DNA of 59,895 nucleotides from Chloroflexota bacterium (GTDB lineage Bacteria > Chloroflexota > Anaerolineae > JAAYZQ01), in assembly GCA_018606645.1 (NCBI GenBank), contig JAGVRI010000009.1:1-59895 (forward strand), written 5' to 3'. The stretch's first letter is position 1, and each line of letters begins with the position of its first letter. The position numbers were made by a program, and so were the translations under genes. Below the pieces are notes generated by a model. That model was given only the letters and a program-made list of their open reading frames with translations, made no database searches and had not been told where the DNA came from. Below are positions 8,374-15,228 of this stretch, one piece after another.

Positions 8374-8393
8374 TGTTATTATTTTTTATAACA
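8374..8393. promoter_or_regulatory. Candidate operator palindrome upstream of the PocR promoter
   Basis: TGTTAT at 8374-8379 and ATAACA at 8388-8393 form an inverted repeat around an AT-rich core, 27 bases upstream of the -35 box of the PocR regulator gene. The position and symmetry suit an activator site or an AT-rich UP-like element. Which protein binds is unknown. Confidence 0.45.
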
Positions 8394-8440
8394 ACATCAC
8401 TGGCTCGGGTTCGCTAAAGGCTCCACTCCTCTCGTCCGGG

Positions 8441-8488
8441 AGTCGAGGCTTCAGCCGGAACAGTCAAGGAGTCGAGGCTTCAGCCGGA
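8441..8488. repeat. Two direct copies of a dispersed intergenic repeat
   Basis: AGTCGAGGCTTCAGCCGGA occurs at 8441-8459 and again at 8470-8488. Each copy contains the mini-palindrome GGCT-TC-AGCC. An 18-base reverse-complement match lies at 29304-29321, and weaker relatives at about 11382-11398 and 29922-29942, all between genes. It behaves like a REP-type dispersed element of this genome. Confidence 0.65.
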
Positions 8489-8521
8489 GAACCGCCGGAA
8501 GGCTCCCCTCTCTTTTCCCGA

Positions 8522-8535
8522 ACTGCGTACGCAGT
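8522..8535. promoter_or_regulatory. Perfect 14-bp palindrome upstream of the XRE-cupin regulator
   Basis: ACTGCGTACGCAGT is perfectly self-complementary and ends 15 bases before the -35 box of the XRE-cupin gene. A dimeric HTH regulator such as the adjacent XRE protein is the obvious candidate to bind it, which would make the gene autoregulated. This is inferred from position only. Confidence 0.5.
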
Positions 8536-8550
8536 CTGACCATCCCCCAG

Positions 8551-8579
8551 TTGTCCATCATCGGAGACTGTGGTACAAT
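8551..8579 (+). promoter_or_regulatory. Promoter of the XRE-cupin regulator gene
   Basis: TTGTCC at 8551-8556, a 17-bp spacer and TACAAT at 8574-8579, with an extended -10 TG just before the box. Transcription should begin near 8586, about 24 bases before the ATG at 8610. Confidence 0.75.
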
Positions 8580-8609
8580 CGGTCAGGAACGGCCATCCAG
8601 GGTAGAACG

Positions 8610-9203
8610 ATGGGAAAACACGAACCAGAACTGCCAAACGTTGGGGGGCTGATCCGGGCGCTGCGCCAGCAGAGGGGGATTTCGCTGCGCGACCTGGCCG
8701 ACGCGTGCGGGTTATCCCGGACGGCCATCAGCCTGATCGAACGAGGTGCCAGTTCCCCCACAGTGGCCTCCTTGCACCGTCTGGCCACCGCTCTGAACGT
8801 TCCGATCAGCTTTTTCTTTCAGGCCCAGGAGGAGCAACACGAGGTGATCGTGACCCGCGCCCACGAGCGGCGTCACGTGGGCACGACCGGCCTTCGACTG
8901 GAGAGCCTGGGTTCAGGCCTGAAAGATCAAACGATCGAGCCGTTTGTGGTCACTCTGGAGCCAGGACGCGACAGCGGCGCCGGGCCGATCGTCCATTCCG
9001 GCCAGGAACTGGTCTATTGCCTGGAAGGCGAGGTCGAGTACCGGGTCGCCGGCCAGAGCTATCTGTTAACCGCCGGCGATGCGCTGCTCTTTGAGGCGCG
9101 GTTGGACCATGGCTGGCGCAATCCGACAGACCGGCCCGCCGTTTTTCTGCTGGTCGTTCAGGCGGCCGGGACCAATTCGGTCGAGCCGCATTTGCGCACC
9201 TGA
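8610..9203 (+). CDS. XRE-family transcriptional regulator with C-terminal cupin domain
   Basis: Residues about 10-65 form an HTH_3 DNA-binding domain (IRALRQQRGISLRDLADACG, then LSRTAISLIERGASSPTVASL), and residues about 105-185 a small cupin_2 barrel (PIVHSGQELVYCLEGEVEYR, then DALLFEARLDHGWRNPTDRP). This architecture is common for regulators that bind small metabolites in the cupin pocket, as in the PuuR or SutR types. At 197 residues it has the usual length. It has its own promoter and a 14-bp palindrome upstream, and it converges on the dehydratase-like gene that ends 13 bases away. Its targets may be the flanking PocR/oxidoreductase and flavoprotein/dehydratase operons, but nothing in the sequence proves that. 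Confidence 0.88.
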   Translation: MGKHEPELPNVGGLIRALRQQRGISLRDLADACGLSRTAISLIERGASSPTVASLHRLATALNVPISFFFQAQEEQHEVIVTRAHERRHVGTTGLRLESLGSGLKDQTIEPFVVTLEPGRDSGAGPIVHSGQELVYCLEGEVEYRVAGQSYLLTAGDALLFEARLDHGWRNPTDRPAVFLLVVQAAGTNSVEPHLRT

Positions 9204-9216
9204 ACGCCCGCCCGGC

Positions 9217-10350
9217 TCATAACATCTCCAGAAAGGCCTGGAGACGGGTGCGCAGCGCCTCCAGGCTCGGCGTTTGCTCCATCTCCAGCAGGAGATAAGG
9301 CACGCCGGCGCGGTCCAACACGGGGCGGGCCAGCGCGTAGTCAAAGGCGTGCGGTTCACAGAACTTTTCCAGCACCCAGACCACCCCCTGGGCCGGCGAT
9401 TGCCGGACCTGGTCCAGCACCGAGTTTCCAGGCGTGTGGTCCGGATCGAATTTGGCCGGGCACGGCGTCCGCTTCAGGACATAGTCGGCCAACGCCGCCA
9501 GGGGGTCATCGCTATCTCCCACCTGGCCCTGAAAAAGACGGGAGGCGCTGCACAGATCGTCCCCCACGACCTGCGCGCCCAACTCCTGGATCAGATCGAG
9601 CAGCCGAGGCTCGTCCAGAACGGCCCCGACCAGCCAGAGGCGGGGACCGGCGCCACGGACGGGCGCCTCCTCCAGGTCAGCCAGCAACCTGCGCAGCAGC
9701 GGATTATAGACCTCGCGGGGCATCGTCTGGGCCGCATCCAGAATGGCGAACCAGTCGGGCGCCGACAGGCGGTTCCGCCGGCCCTGGAGGGCGGCGATGA
9801 GCTGGCGCGTTTCGTCATAGAGGGCGATGCTGGCCCGCAGGTCACGGTCGGTCACGGGACGCCCGGCCAAGGTCGAAAGCCGTTCGCGAAACCGCCTTAA
9901 TTCGGCGATCAGGTAGGGGCGTGCGGCCGGCGTGCGCAGATGGGTGGGGAGCATCACCGTGTCCACGAAATAAGAGGGTGGGGAGTTCATCCGCCACAGG
10001 TCGGCCAGGGCCTGCATCGTGTCGCAGGTGTGGGCAAAGACGGTCCCGACGAGGAAGTTCAGCTCCCCTCCCAGCGCCTGGTCCAGGCTGCTGCGGCACA
10101 GGGCGCAGGTGAACGATTGGAGTTGGGCATCGGCGTGGCGGAGCGCCAGCGAATGGTGGCCCCGCACTCGCACCGGGGTGAACCCCGCCGCATGGATCAG
10201 CTCCAGCGGCACATAACTGCACAGGTAGCCCATCGCCGGGTACCCCGGGTAGCGGGCCGGCCATTGGCTCAGCGGGAGGCGACCGGCTTCGACCAGTCGT
10301 TCCCTAGCAGAGGGTTTCCCCTGGCTTGACCCGGAGTCGATCTCGATCAT
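9217..10350 (-). CDS. 2-hydroxyacyl-CoA dehydratase subunit D-like protein
   Basis: This 377-residue protein resembles the D components (HgdB, FldC, BcrB types) that hold a [4Fe-4S] cluster and carry out ATP-primed radical dehydration or reduction of acyl-CoA esters. The typical MGYLCSYVPLELIHAAGFTP beginning supplies the first cysteine ligand; further cysteines are in FTCALCRSS and FAHTCDTMQ, in the order expected for family members. The C-terminal half has the expected second Rossmann-like domain. It starts at an ATG that overlaps the stop of the upstream flavodoxin-fold gene by four bases (ATGA), so the two are translationally coupled. No second subunit or the ATP-dependent activator lies beside it, so it may work with partners elsewhere or have a different role. 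Confidence 0.82.
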   Translation of the reverse strand: MIEIDSGSSQGKPSARERLVEAGRLPLSQWPARYPGYPAMGYLCSYVPLELIHAAGFTPVRVRGHHSLALRHADAQLQSFTCALCRSSLDQALGGELNFLVGTVFAHTCDTMQALADLWRMNSPPSYFVDTVMLPTHLRTPAARPYLIAELRRFRERLSTLAGRPVTDRDLRASIALYDETRQLIAALQGRRNRLSAPDWFAILDAAQTMPREVYNPLLRRLLADLEEAPVRGAGPRLWLVGAVLDEPRLLDLIQELGAQVVGDDLCSASRLFQGQVGDSDDPLAALADYVLKRTPCPAKFDPDHTPGNSVLDQVRQSPAQGVVWVLEKFCEPHAFDYALARPVLDRAGVPYLLLEMEQTPSLEALRTRLQAFLEML

Positions 10351-11234
10351 GGCTCCTCCCGTTGTGGATCAAGGGGCGGGCGCAGCCATTCCAGTTCGCT
10401 CTCCTGATAGGGCCGGCGCCGTTCCTTGATCTCGGCCCGGCGGGCCAGAAAACGCGGCCCGGTGGCCTGAACCCACTCGATCATGTGTTTCCGCATCCCT
10501 TCCGGGCTCCACCGCCGAACCTCCCCCTCCACCCCAACAAAATGGAGGGAGATCTTGCCCTCCACCGGCTCGATGGCCGCCTCCTGGCCGCAGATGGGGC
10601 AGACGGCCCGGTCGGCGCGCAGGACGAACGCGTCGCAACGACAGATGGGACAGACGCCCGGTGGCGGCGGCGACGGGTCCATGTCGCCCCGGGCCAGGCG
10701 GCGGCCGGCGGTCCACACCCGGCCCATCAGCTCTTCGTCGAGAAGCACCTCCCCGGGACCAGGAGCCAAGGCGGTCAGGCTCTCAATGGGCAGAAAGCCG
10801 AACACCGCCACCACCGCGTTCAGAAAGGGCAGGGTCACGCCCCGCCAGTCTTGAAGGCCAGCGGTGGCGATCGTCACCGCCGGGCGAGGTCTGGGCAGCG
10901 GCTCGGTCACCCGGCCGGTGACCATCAGCAGCCGGTCCAGCACCCGTTTGACCACCGCTGCCGGACCGAGGAAATAGGTCGGAGCCGCCAGGACCAACCC
11001 ATCGGCCGCCTCGATCGCCTGGATCAGCCAGGCCATGTCATCCTCGATGGGACAGGGCTTGCCGCCGATGGCGCAGCGCATGCAGCCGGTGCACGCTTCC
11101 AGGCGCAGGTCGGTCAGACGGACCATCTGCCCCGTCCCCCCTTCCGCCTCCGCGCCGCGCAGCGCCTGGCGGACCAGCAATTCTGAATTGCCCCACGGTC
11201 GGGCGGAACCGACCAGTCCCAGAATGTGAGCCAT
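10347..11234 (-). CDS. Flavodoxin-fold NAD(P)H-dependent FMN reductase-like protein with zinc-ribbon tail
   Basis: The protein (295 residues) starts MAHILGLVGSARPWGNSELL, the FMN phosphate-binding loop of the NADPH-dependent FMN reductase (iron-sulfur flavoprotein-like) family, followed by CTGCMRCAIGGKPCPIEDDM, a cysteine motif that in Isf-type proteins may bind a cluster. The APTYFLGPAAVVKRVLDR segment is the usual second flavin loop. Uniquely, two CPIC pairs (about residues 206-230) form a rubredoxin-like or zinc-ribbon knuckle, followed by a basic tail. The ATG at 11234 was chosen over the longer open frame because of the GGTGGAGG site and family start. It is coupled to the dehydratase-like gene, suggesting it may be the electron donor for that enzyme (inference). 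Confidence 0.82.
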   Translation of the reverse strand: MAHILGLVGSARPWGNSELLVRQALRGAEAEGGTGQMVRLTDLRLEACTGCMRCAIGGKPCPIEDDMAWLIQAIEAADGLVLAAPTYFLGPAAVVKRVLDRLLMVTGRVTEPLPRPRPAVTIATAGLQDWRGVTLPFLNAVVAVFGFLPIESLTALAPGPGEVLLDEELMGRVWTAGRRLARGDMDPSPPPPGVCPICRCDAFVLRADRAVCPICGQEAAIEPVEGKISLHFVGVEGEVRRWSPEGMRKHMIEWVQATGPRFLARRAEIKERRRPYQESELEWLRPPLDPQREEP

Positions 11235-11270
11235 CCTCCACCTGCCTTGCTGCCGCAAATTACGCCACCC

Positions 11271-11276
11271 ATTATA
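11271..11276 (-). promoter_or_regulatory. Extended -10 promoter of the flavoprotein/dehydratase operon
   Basis: The minus strand reads TGCTATAAT, an extended -10 element, about 37 bases before the ATG at 11234. No clear -35 box is present at 17 bp, as is usual for extended -10 promoters. Confidence 0.65.
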
Positions 11277-11381
11277 GCACAGTTGCCGTCGGGGGGCGAT
11301 TTCCGAAATGGCATGCGCACACTGCCCGGGAGACAAGCCTTCAGACGAGTCTCCGACAAAAGCGGCTCTCCAGGGCGGAGG

Positions 11382-11427
11382 GGAGTCGAGCCTTCGGGGC
11401 ACGCAAGCCGACGCAAGTTTCGACTCC
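11382..11427. repeat. Intergenic inverted repeat related to the dispersed GTCGAGGCTTC element
   Basis: GGAGTCGA at 11382-11389 pairs with TCGACTCC at 11420-11427. The left arm continues GCCTTCGGGG, a diverged form of the repeat at 8441 and 29304. It fills part of the 367-bp gap between the divergent flavoprotein and histidine-kinase genes. Confidence 0.5.
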
Positions 11428-11470
11428 GAGAGAGGAGTCCTCAAGTATGCCCCATCGGGACTTGCATTTT

Positions 11471-11500
11471 TTGACAATATGCGGTAAAATCCCATATAAG
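11471..11500 (+). promoter_or_regulatory. Promoter of the histidine kinase/response regulator operon
   Basis: TTGACA at 11471-11476 and TATAAG at 11495-11500 with an 18-bp spacer. The start of transcription should lie near 11507, leaving a leader of about 95 bases before the ATG at 11602. Confidence 0.75.
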
Positions 11501-11601
11501 AGTGAGTAGTCAGCAAAAAGCGGGTTTTGTGCATTGCATTTGCGCCGATTTGTGGTATCAATTAAATAGCCGTCTGGAATCGCAGGCTGGCGGATGATAG
11601 G

Positions 11602-13746
11602 ATGAATACCGGGCAGAAACAACCAAAAGACGCCAATCCGCAGTTGTTGGAACTGCTGTATGAGGTGAGTCGGGCGGATGGCTTCCGGGAAGCGACGGCC
11701 TGCCTGCTGGACCATGCCGCTCGCCTGCTGCCCTGCGACGGGACATCGGTTATGTGGTCCAACGGCGATCACCTCGAAGTGCTGGCGAGTCGAGGGGCGG
11801 TGGCTCCGGTGTCCGGCCTCATCCTGCCGGCCAGCCAGATTGGGATGGCCCGCGCCGTCCTGGATAGCAACAAGCCGGTGATCGTGCCCGACACCACCCA
11901 GGATGCCCGCTGGCAACAGGTGCCGGGTGAGGAGCTGGCCCGCGCCTGGCTGGGCGTACCCCTCTCCGTGGAAGATCGAGTCATTGGTCTGTTAGAATGG
12001 ACCGCCCGGCTGCCGACCGACTGGACCGGGGCAGAGGTCGAGACGGCGCTCCAGGCGGCGCGCTATGCCGCCCCGATCCTCTATCGGGCGCAACTGCTGG
12101 ACGATGCGCGGCAGCGGTTGCGGGAGCGGATGATGCCCGGCCCGATCCTGGAGCCCCGCATCGGGGACCTGAGCGCCGAACTCCAGCCGATTGTCGAAGA
12201 GGCGCTCGAGTTCACCAGCGCCGAACATGCCTTTGTTTTCTTGCTGACCGAGGAAGACACCCGGCTGCAGTGTGTGGCTGCCGCCGGCTCGCAACAGGAC
12301 TCGCTGCGCAAGGCGACGCTGCGAGGAGATGGGACGCTCGGCGGCTGGCGGGTGACGACCGACCGTCCAGCCGAATGGCTCGGCTCGGGTCCCTCGGACC
12401 GGGATGTGATGGCCGCCCTCAAAATCCAGGAAACGCTGATCCTCCCCTTGCGGGTGGCGGGAGGGCAGGTCGGCATGTTGGGCGTGGCCGAGCCTCGCCG
12501 GGGATCGGCCTTTGGCCGAGACGCCATTCAGCTCATGACCCACCTGGCCAGCCAGGCCTCGCTGATCGTCGAACAGGTCTACCGCGCCAAGCGGAAAGCG
12601 GATAGGGTGGACTATGAACCGATCGTCCGCTCCTCCCCATTGGGGATCGGGGTCCTGACCGCCGCCGGCGACATCCGGCTGTGCAATCCGGCGCTGGCCC
12701 ATCTGCTGACGCCCACCGACCGGGACGTGAGCGGCCACAACCTCCTCGAATTTCTGGTGCCGAGCGACCGCCAACGTCTGCTCCACGCCCTGGAGGAGGT
12801 GGCGATCACCGGGATGGGTCGCCAGGTGGATGTCCGGATTCAATCCGCCCGGGGAGAGAATCGCCATGCCCGCATCTCCCTGGCCGTGACCGATCGGTCG
12901 AACGAGGCCGGGGAAGACCTGATCGCCATCCTCGAAGACATCACCTCCCTCAAAATCCTGGAGCGCGAACGGGTCAAACATCTGCGGGAACTGCGGGAGA
13001 AGAACGAACAGCTCCAGGAACTGGATCAGCTCAAGTCCCGGTTTGTGTCCAACGTCTCTCATGAACTTCGCACTCCCCTGGCCGTGATCAAGCTGTATGC
13101 GACGTTGGCCCGGAGAGGCCGCCCCGAAAAGCAAGACCATTACCTCCAAACGATCGAGCAGGAAACCCACCGGCTGGAGACGATGGTAGAGAATATCCTG
13201 GACCTGACCCGCATGGACCGCCACGCCCTGCGGATCAACCCCGAGTGGCTGGCTGTGGAGGAGATCATTGCCCAGGTGGTGCAGGTCTATGAAGAAACGG
13301 CTCAGAAACGAGGCATCGCCTTGCGGAACCATGTCCGTGAGAAGCTGCCGCCTTTGTGGGCGGACAAGAACCACCTCATCCAGATGTTAACCAACCTGAT
13401 CGACAACGCCCTGAAATATACGCCTCGCGGCGGTCAGGTGTGGGTTGCCGCCCGGGAGATCGGGCGCGACTCCCGCCGCATGTTAGAGATCGCGGTTGGG
13501 GATACCGGGACCGGCATCCCCAAAGAGGAGCAAGAAAAGGTCTTTGAACGGTTCTATCGGGGGAGCAACAACACTCCCGGTTCGACCGGCACCGGCCTGG
13601 GACTGGCCATTGTCCAGGAACTGATGCACCAACACGGAGGACAGGTCACCCTCAAGAGCCAGGTCGGAGAGGGGAGCGTCTTTGCCCTTCAGTTCCCCCT
13701 GCCAACCTCCGAAAGCGGGCCTGAGGGGCAAGCGCGCGTGGGATAG
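11602..13746 (+). CDS. Soluble GAF-GAF-PAS sensor histidine kinase
   Basis: The 714-residue protein has no membrane segment. Two GAF domains (about 15-165 and 195-335) come first, then a PAS domain (about 345-455), a short coiled coil, and a HisKA dimerisation domain with phospho-acceptor H487 in SNVSHELRTPLAVIK. The HATPase_c domain follows with the N box NLIDNALKYTPRGG, the G1 box GDTGTGIP, the F box FERFYRG and the G2 box GTGLGLAI. It would sense a cytoplasmic small molecule or redox signal and phosphorylate the NarL-type regulator encoded 16 bases downstream. Its ligand cannot be read from sequence. Confidence 0.93.
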   Translation: MNTGQKQPKDANPQLLELLYEVSRADGFREATACLLDHAARLLPCDGTSVMWSNGDHLEVLASRGAVAPVSGLILPASQIGMARAVLDSNKPVIVPDTTQDARWQQVPGEELARAWLGVPLSVEDRVIGLLEWTARLPTDWTGAEVETALQAARYAAPILYRAQLLDDARQRLRERMMPGPILEPRIGDLSAELQPIVEEALEFTSAEHAFVFLLTEEDTRLQCVAAAGSQQDSLRKATLRGDGTLGGWRVTTDRPAEWLGSGPSDRDVMAALKIQETLILPLRVAGGQVGMLGVAEPRRGSAFGRDAIQLMTHLASQASLIVEQVYRAKRKADRVDYEPIVRSSPLGIGVLTAAGDIRLCNPALAHLLTPTDRDVSGHNLLEFLVPSDRQRLLHALEEVAITGMGRQVDVRIQSARGENRHARISLAVTDRSNEAGEDLIAILEDITSLKILERERVKHLRELREKNEQLQELDQLKSRFVSNVSHELRTPLAVIKLYATLARRGRPEKQDHYLQTIEQETHRLETMVENILDLTRMDRHALRINPEWLAVEEIIAQVVQVYEETAQKRGIALRNHVREKLPPLWADKNHLIQMLTNLIDNALKYTPRGGQVWVAAREIGRDSRRMLEIAVGDTGTGIPKEEQEKVFERFYRGSNNTPGSTGTGLGLAIVQELMHQHGGQVTLKSQVGEGSVFALQFPLPTSESGPEGQARVG

Positions 13747-13762
13747 GAGTGGAGGAAACAAG

Positions 13763-14428
13763 ATGGAGACAGTCAAACTATTGATTGTGGATGACCATGC
13801 CGTCTTTCGCGAGGGGTTACGGGCCCTGTTGGAAATGGAAGAAGACTTTACCGTCATCGGCGAAGCCAGTCGGGGCGAGGAAGCGGTGGCGCTGGCCGCT
13901 CAGCAATCCCCCGATGTGATCCTGCTGGACCTGCACCTGCCGGATGGCAGCGGGGCGCAGTTCTGCCGCGATCTGCGCCGCGTCAGCCCCAATTCCAAGG
14001 TGGTCATTCTCTCGGCCTACGACGACGACCAAGAGGTCAGCGCCGCGCTGATCGGCGGCGCGTCGGGCTATGTACTCAAGACGGTGGGCGGGGGCCGCCT
14101 GGCCGACAATATCCGCTCCGTCTATCGGGGCGAGGTGTTGCTCGCCCCCTCCGTCGCCGCCAAGGTCGTCCAGCAGTTAAGCCGACTCCAGGAAGAGACC
14201 AGCCGCCAGGATGAAGCCCTCGACACCCTGACTCCCCGGGAGCGAGAGGTGTTCTTCCTGGCCAGCCGGGGGATGAGGAACTCGGAAATCGCCGATAAGC
14301 TCTACCTGAGCGAGAAAACGATCAAAACCCATCTGCGCAACATCTATAACAAACTCAACCTGACGAGCAAGGCGGACCTGCGCCTCTATGCTGTCCGATC
14401 CGGTCTCTCCTCCGAATCCGAACACTGA
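13763..14428 (+). CDS. NarL/FixJ-family response regulator
   Basis: A receiver domain (residues 1-120) with acidic pair D10-D11 and phospho-acceptor D56 in DVILLDLHLP is followed by a LuxR-type HTH (about 153-215: LTPREREVFFLASRGMRNSE, then IADKLYLSEKTIKTHLRNIY). The protein has 221 residues, the usual size. The ATG at 13763 was chosen because GGAGTGGAGG lies just upstream and the fold begins there. The kinase gene ends 16 bases earlier, so the two form a cognate pair. Targets are unknown. Confidence 0.95.
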   Translation: METVKLLIVDDHAVFREGLRALLEMEEDFTVIGEASRGEEAVALAAQQSPDVILLDLHLPDGSGAQFCRDLRRVSPNSKVVILSAYDDDQEVSAALIGGASGYVLKTVGGGRLADNIRSVYRGEVLLAPSVAAKVVQQLSRLQEETSRQDEALDTLTPREREVFFLASRGMRNSEIADKLYLSEKTIKTHLRNIYNKLNLTSKADLRLYAVRSGLSSESEH

Positions 14429-14489
14429 CCAGATCGTAGGCCCCCGATACCGCCCGTCGTAAACCATAGGCTTATAAAATCTACCTCCC

Positions 14490-14521
14490 GACATCCTCCC
14501 CAAGGGGGATGTCTTCTTTTG
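14490..14521 (+). terminator. Terminator after the response regulator gene
   Basis: GACATCC pairs with GGATGTC around a C-rich and G-rich upper stem (14490-14512), and TCTTCTTTT follows. It lies about 60 bases after the response-regulator stop. Confidence 0.75.
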
Positions 14522-14532
14522 CATTCTTGTGC

Positions 14533-14538
14533 TATGAT
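14533..14538 (+). promoter_or_regulatory. Extended -10 promoter before the degenerate receiver gene
   Basis: TGCTATGAT is an extended -10 element, 62 bases before the ATG at 14601 and directly after the preceding terminator. No good -35 box is visible. Confidence 0.5.
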
Positions 14539-14600
14539 GGTCATAAGTTCTGGGATTGGGGATTCCAGGATCCCGTGGCTTTTCACCTGCAGAAATACCG

Positions 14601-14999
14601 ATGACAGCTACAAAAGAGACACAGCGGATTTTGATGATCGGAGGCTCCACCCCGCTGGTGGAGGGGGTCTATGATCTGCTGCAGGTGGTCGGTTATCCGG
14701 TGGAGCTCTCGCCCAGTTGGGTGGGGATCGAATATACCATGTCGAATTCTCCGCCCAGCCTGGTGATCGTCGACCTGTCCAGCACCACGCTGAACATCGA
14801 TCAGGTCGCGGAGCAGATCCACAATATCCCCTTCTGGTCCCATGTCCCCATCCTCTTTATCAGCTTCTCCGGCGACGATCAGATCTGGGAGATGCAACAG
14901 TTCGCGCGCCGGAACGGCGATGGCCGCCTGCATTTTTACGCCCACACCTTGCTGGGCCTGGACGAACTCCTGGACAAGATCGACATGTGCCTGTCGTGA
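14601..14999 (+). CDS. Degenerate receiver-domain protein (CheY-like, acidic pair missing)
   Basis: The 132-residue product has the alternating pattern of a response-regulator receiver: RILMIGGSTPLVEGVYDLLQ, then PSLVIVDLSS with an aspartate (D58) at the phospho-acceptor position, then VPILFISFSGDD and a C-terminal DELLDKIDMCL helix. The metal-binding acidic pair is replaced by GG (residues 14-15), and the switch lysine is not evident, so phosphorylation is doubtful and the domain is probably a pseudo-receiver. It has its own promoter and terminator, so it is a separate unit from the kinase-regulator pair before it. The ATG at 14601 has no clear Shine-Dalgarno site. Its partner is unknown. 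Confidence 0.7.
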   Translation: MTATKETQRILMIGGSTPLVEGVYDLLQVVGYPVELSPSWVGIEYTMSNSPPSLVIVDLSSTTLNIDQVAEQIHNIPFWSHVPILFISFSGDDQIWEMQQFARRNGDGRLHFYAHTLLGLDELLDKIDMCLS

Positions 15000-15021
15000 G
15001 AGGGCCCACCTCGCGATGAAC

Positions 15022-15051
15022 AAGCCCTGCCCAGACGGGGGCAGGGCTTTT
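15022..15051 (+). terminator. Terminator after the degenerate receiver gene
   Basis: A perfect 11-bp stem (15022-15032 with 15039-15049) with a six-base loop runs into TTTT at 15048-15051. Confidence 0.85.
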
Positions 15052-15174
15052 CAGTACGGTTTCGCTGGCATGGAGCGATAGTGGGAAAATCATTTCGCCG
15101 TGCTGTGGTACCGCCGTGAGGCCGGCGCGTAGACTTTCCCCCGACCGATGAAAGGATAGGCGCGAGACAATCGC

Positions 15175-15207
15175 AGTCTCCCGCAGGTTGGGAACTTGAG
15201 GGAGACT
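15175..15207. repeat. Inverted repeat between convergent genes
   Basis: AGTCTCCC at 15175-15182 pairs with GGGAGACT at 15200-15207. The loop holds CGCAGGTTGGGAAC, similar to the CGCAGGTTCCCAAC sequence inside another inverted repeat near 38931-38956. It may be a weak terminator for the minus-strand amidohydrolase, but no T-tract follows on either strand. Confidence 0.45.
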
Positions 15208-15228
15208 ATGAGTCGGTGGGGGGCGAAT

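Noticed and set aside
11992..13374. 460-codon minus-strand frame opposite the histidine kinase gene
   Set aside because: The plus strand encodes all kinase motifs; the antisense protein has no recognisable domain and an odd composition.
15175..15207. Rho-independent terminator between convergent genes
   Set aside because: The 8-bp stem has a 17-base loop and no T-tract on either strand; listed as a repeat only.
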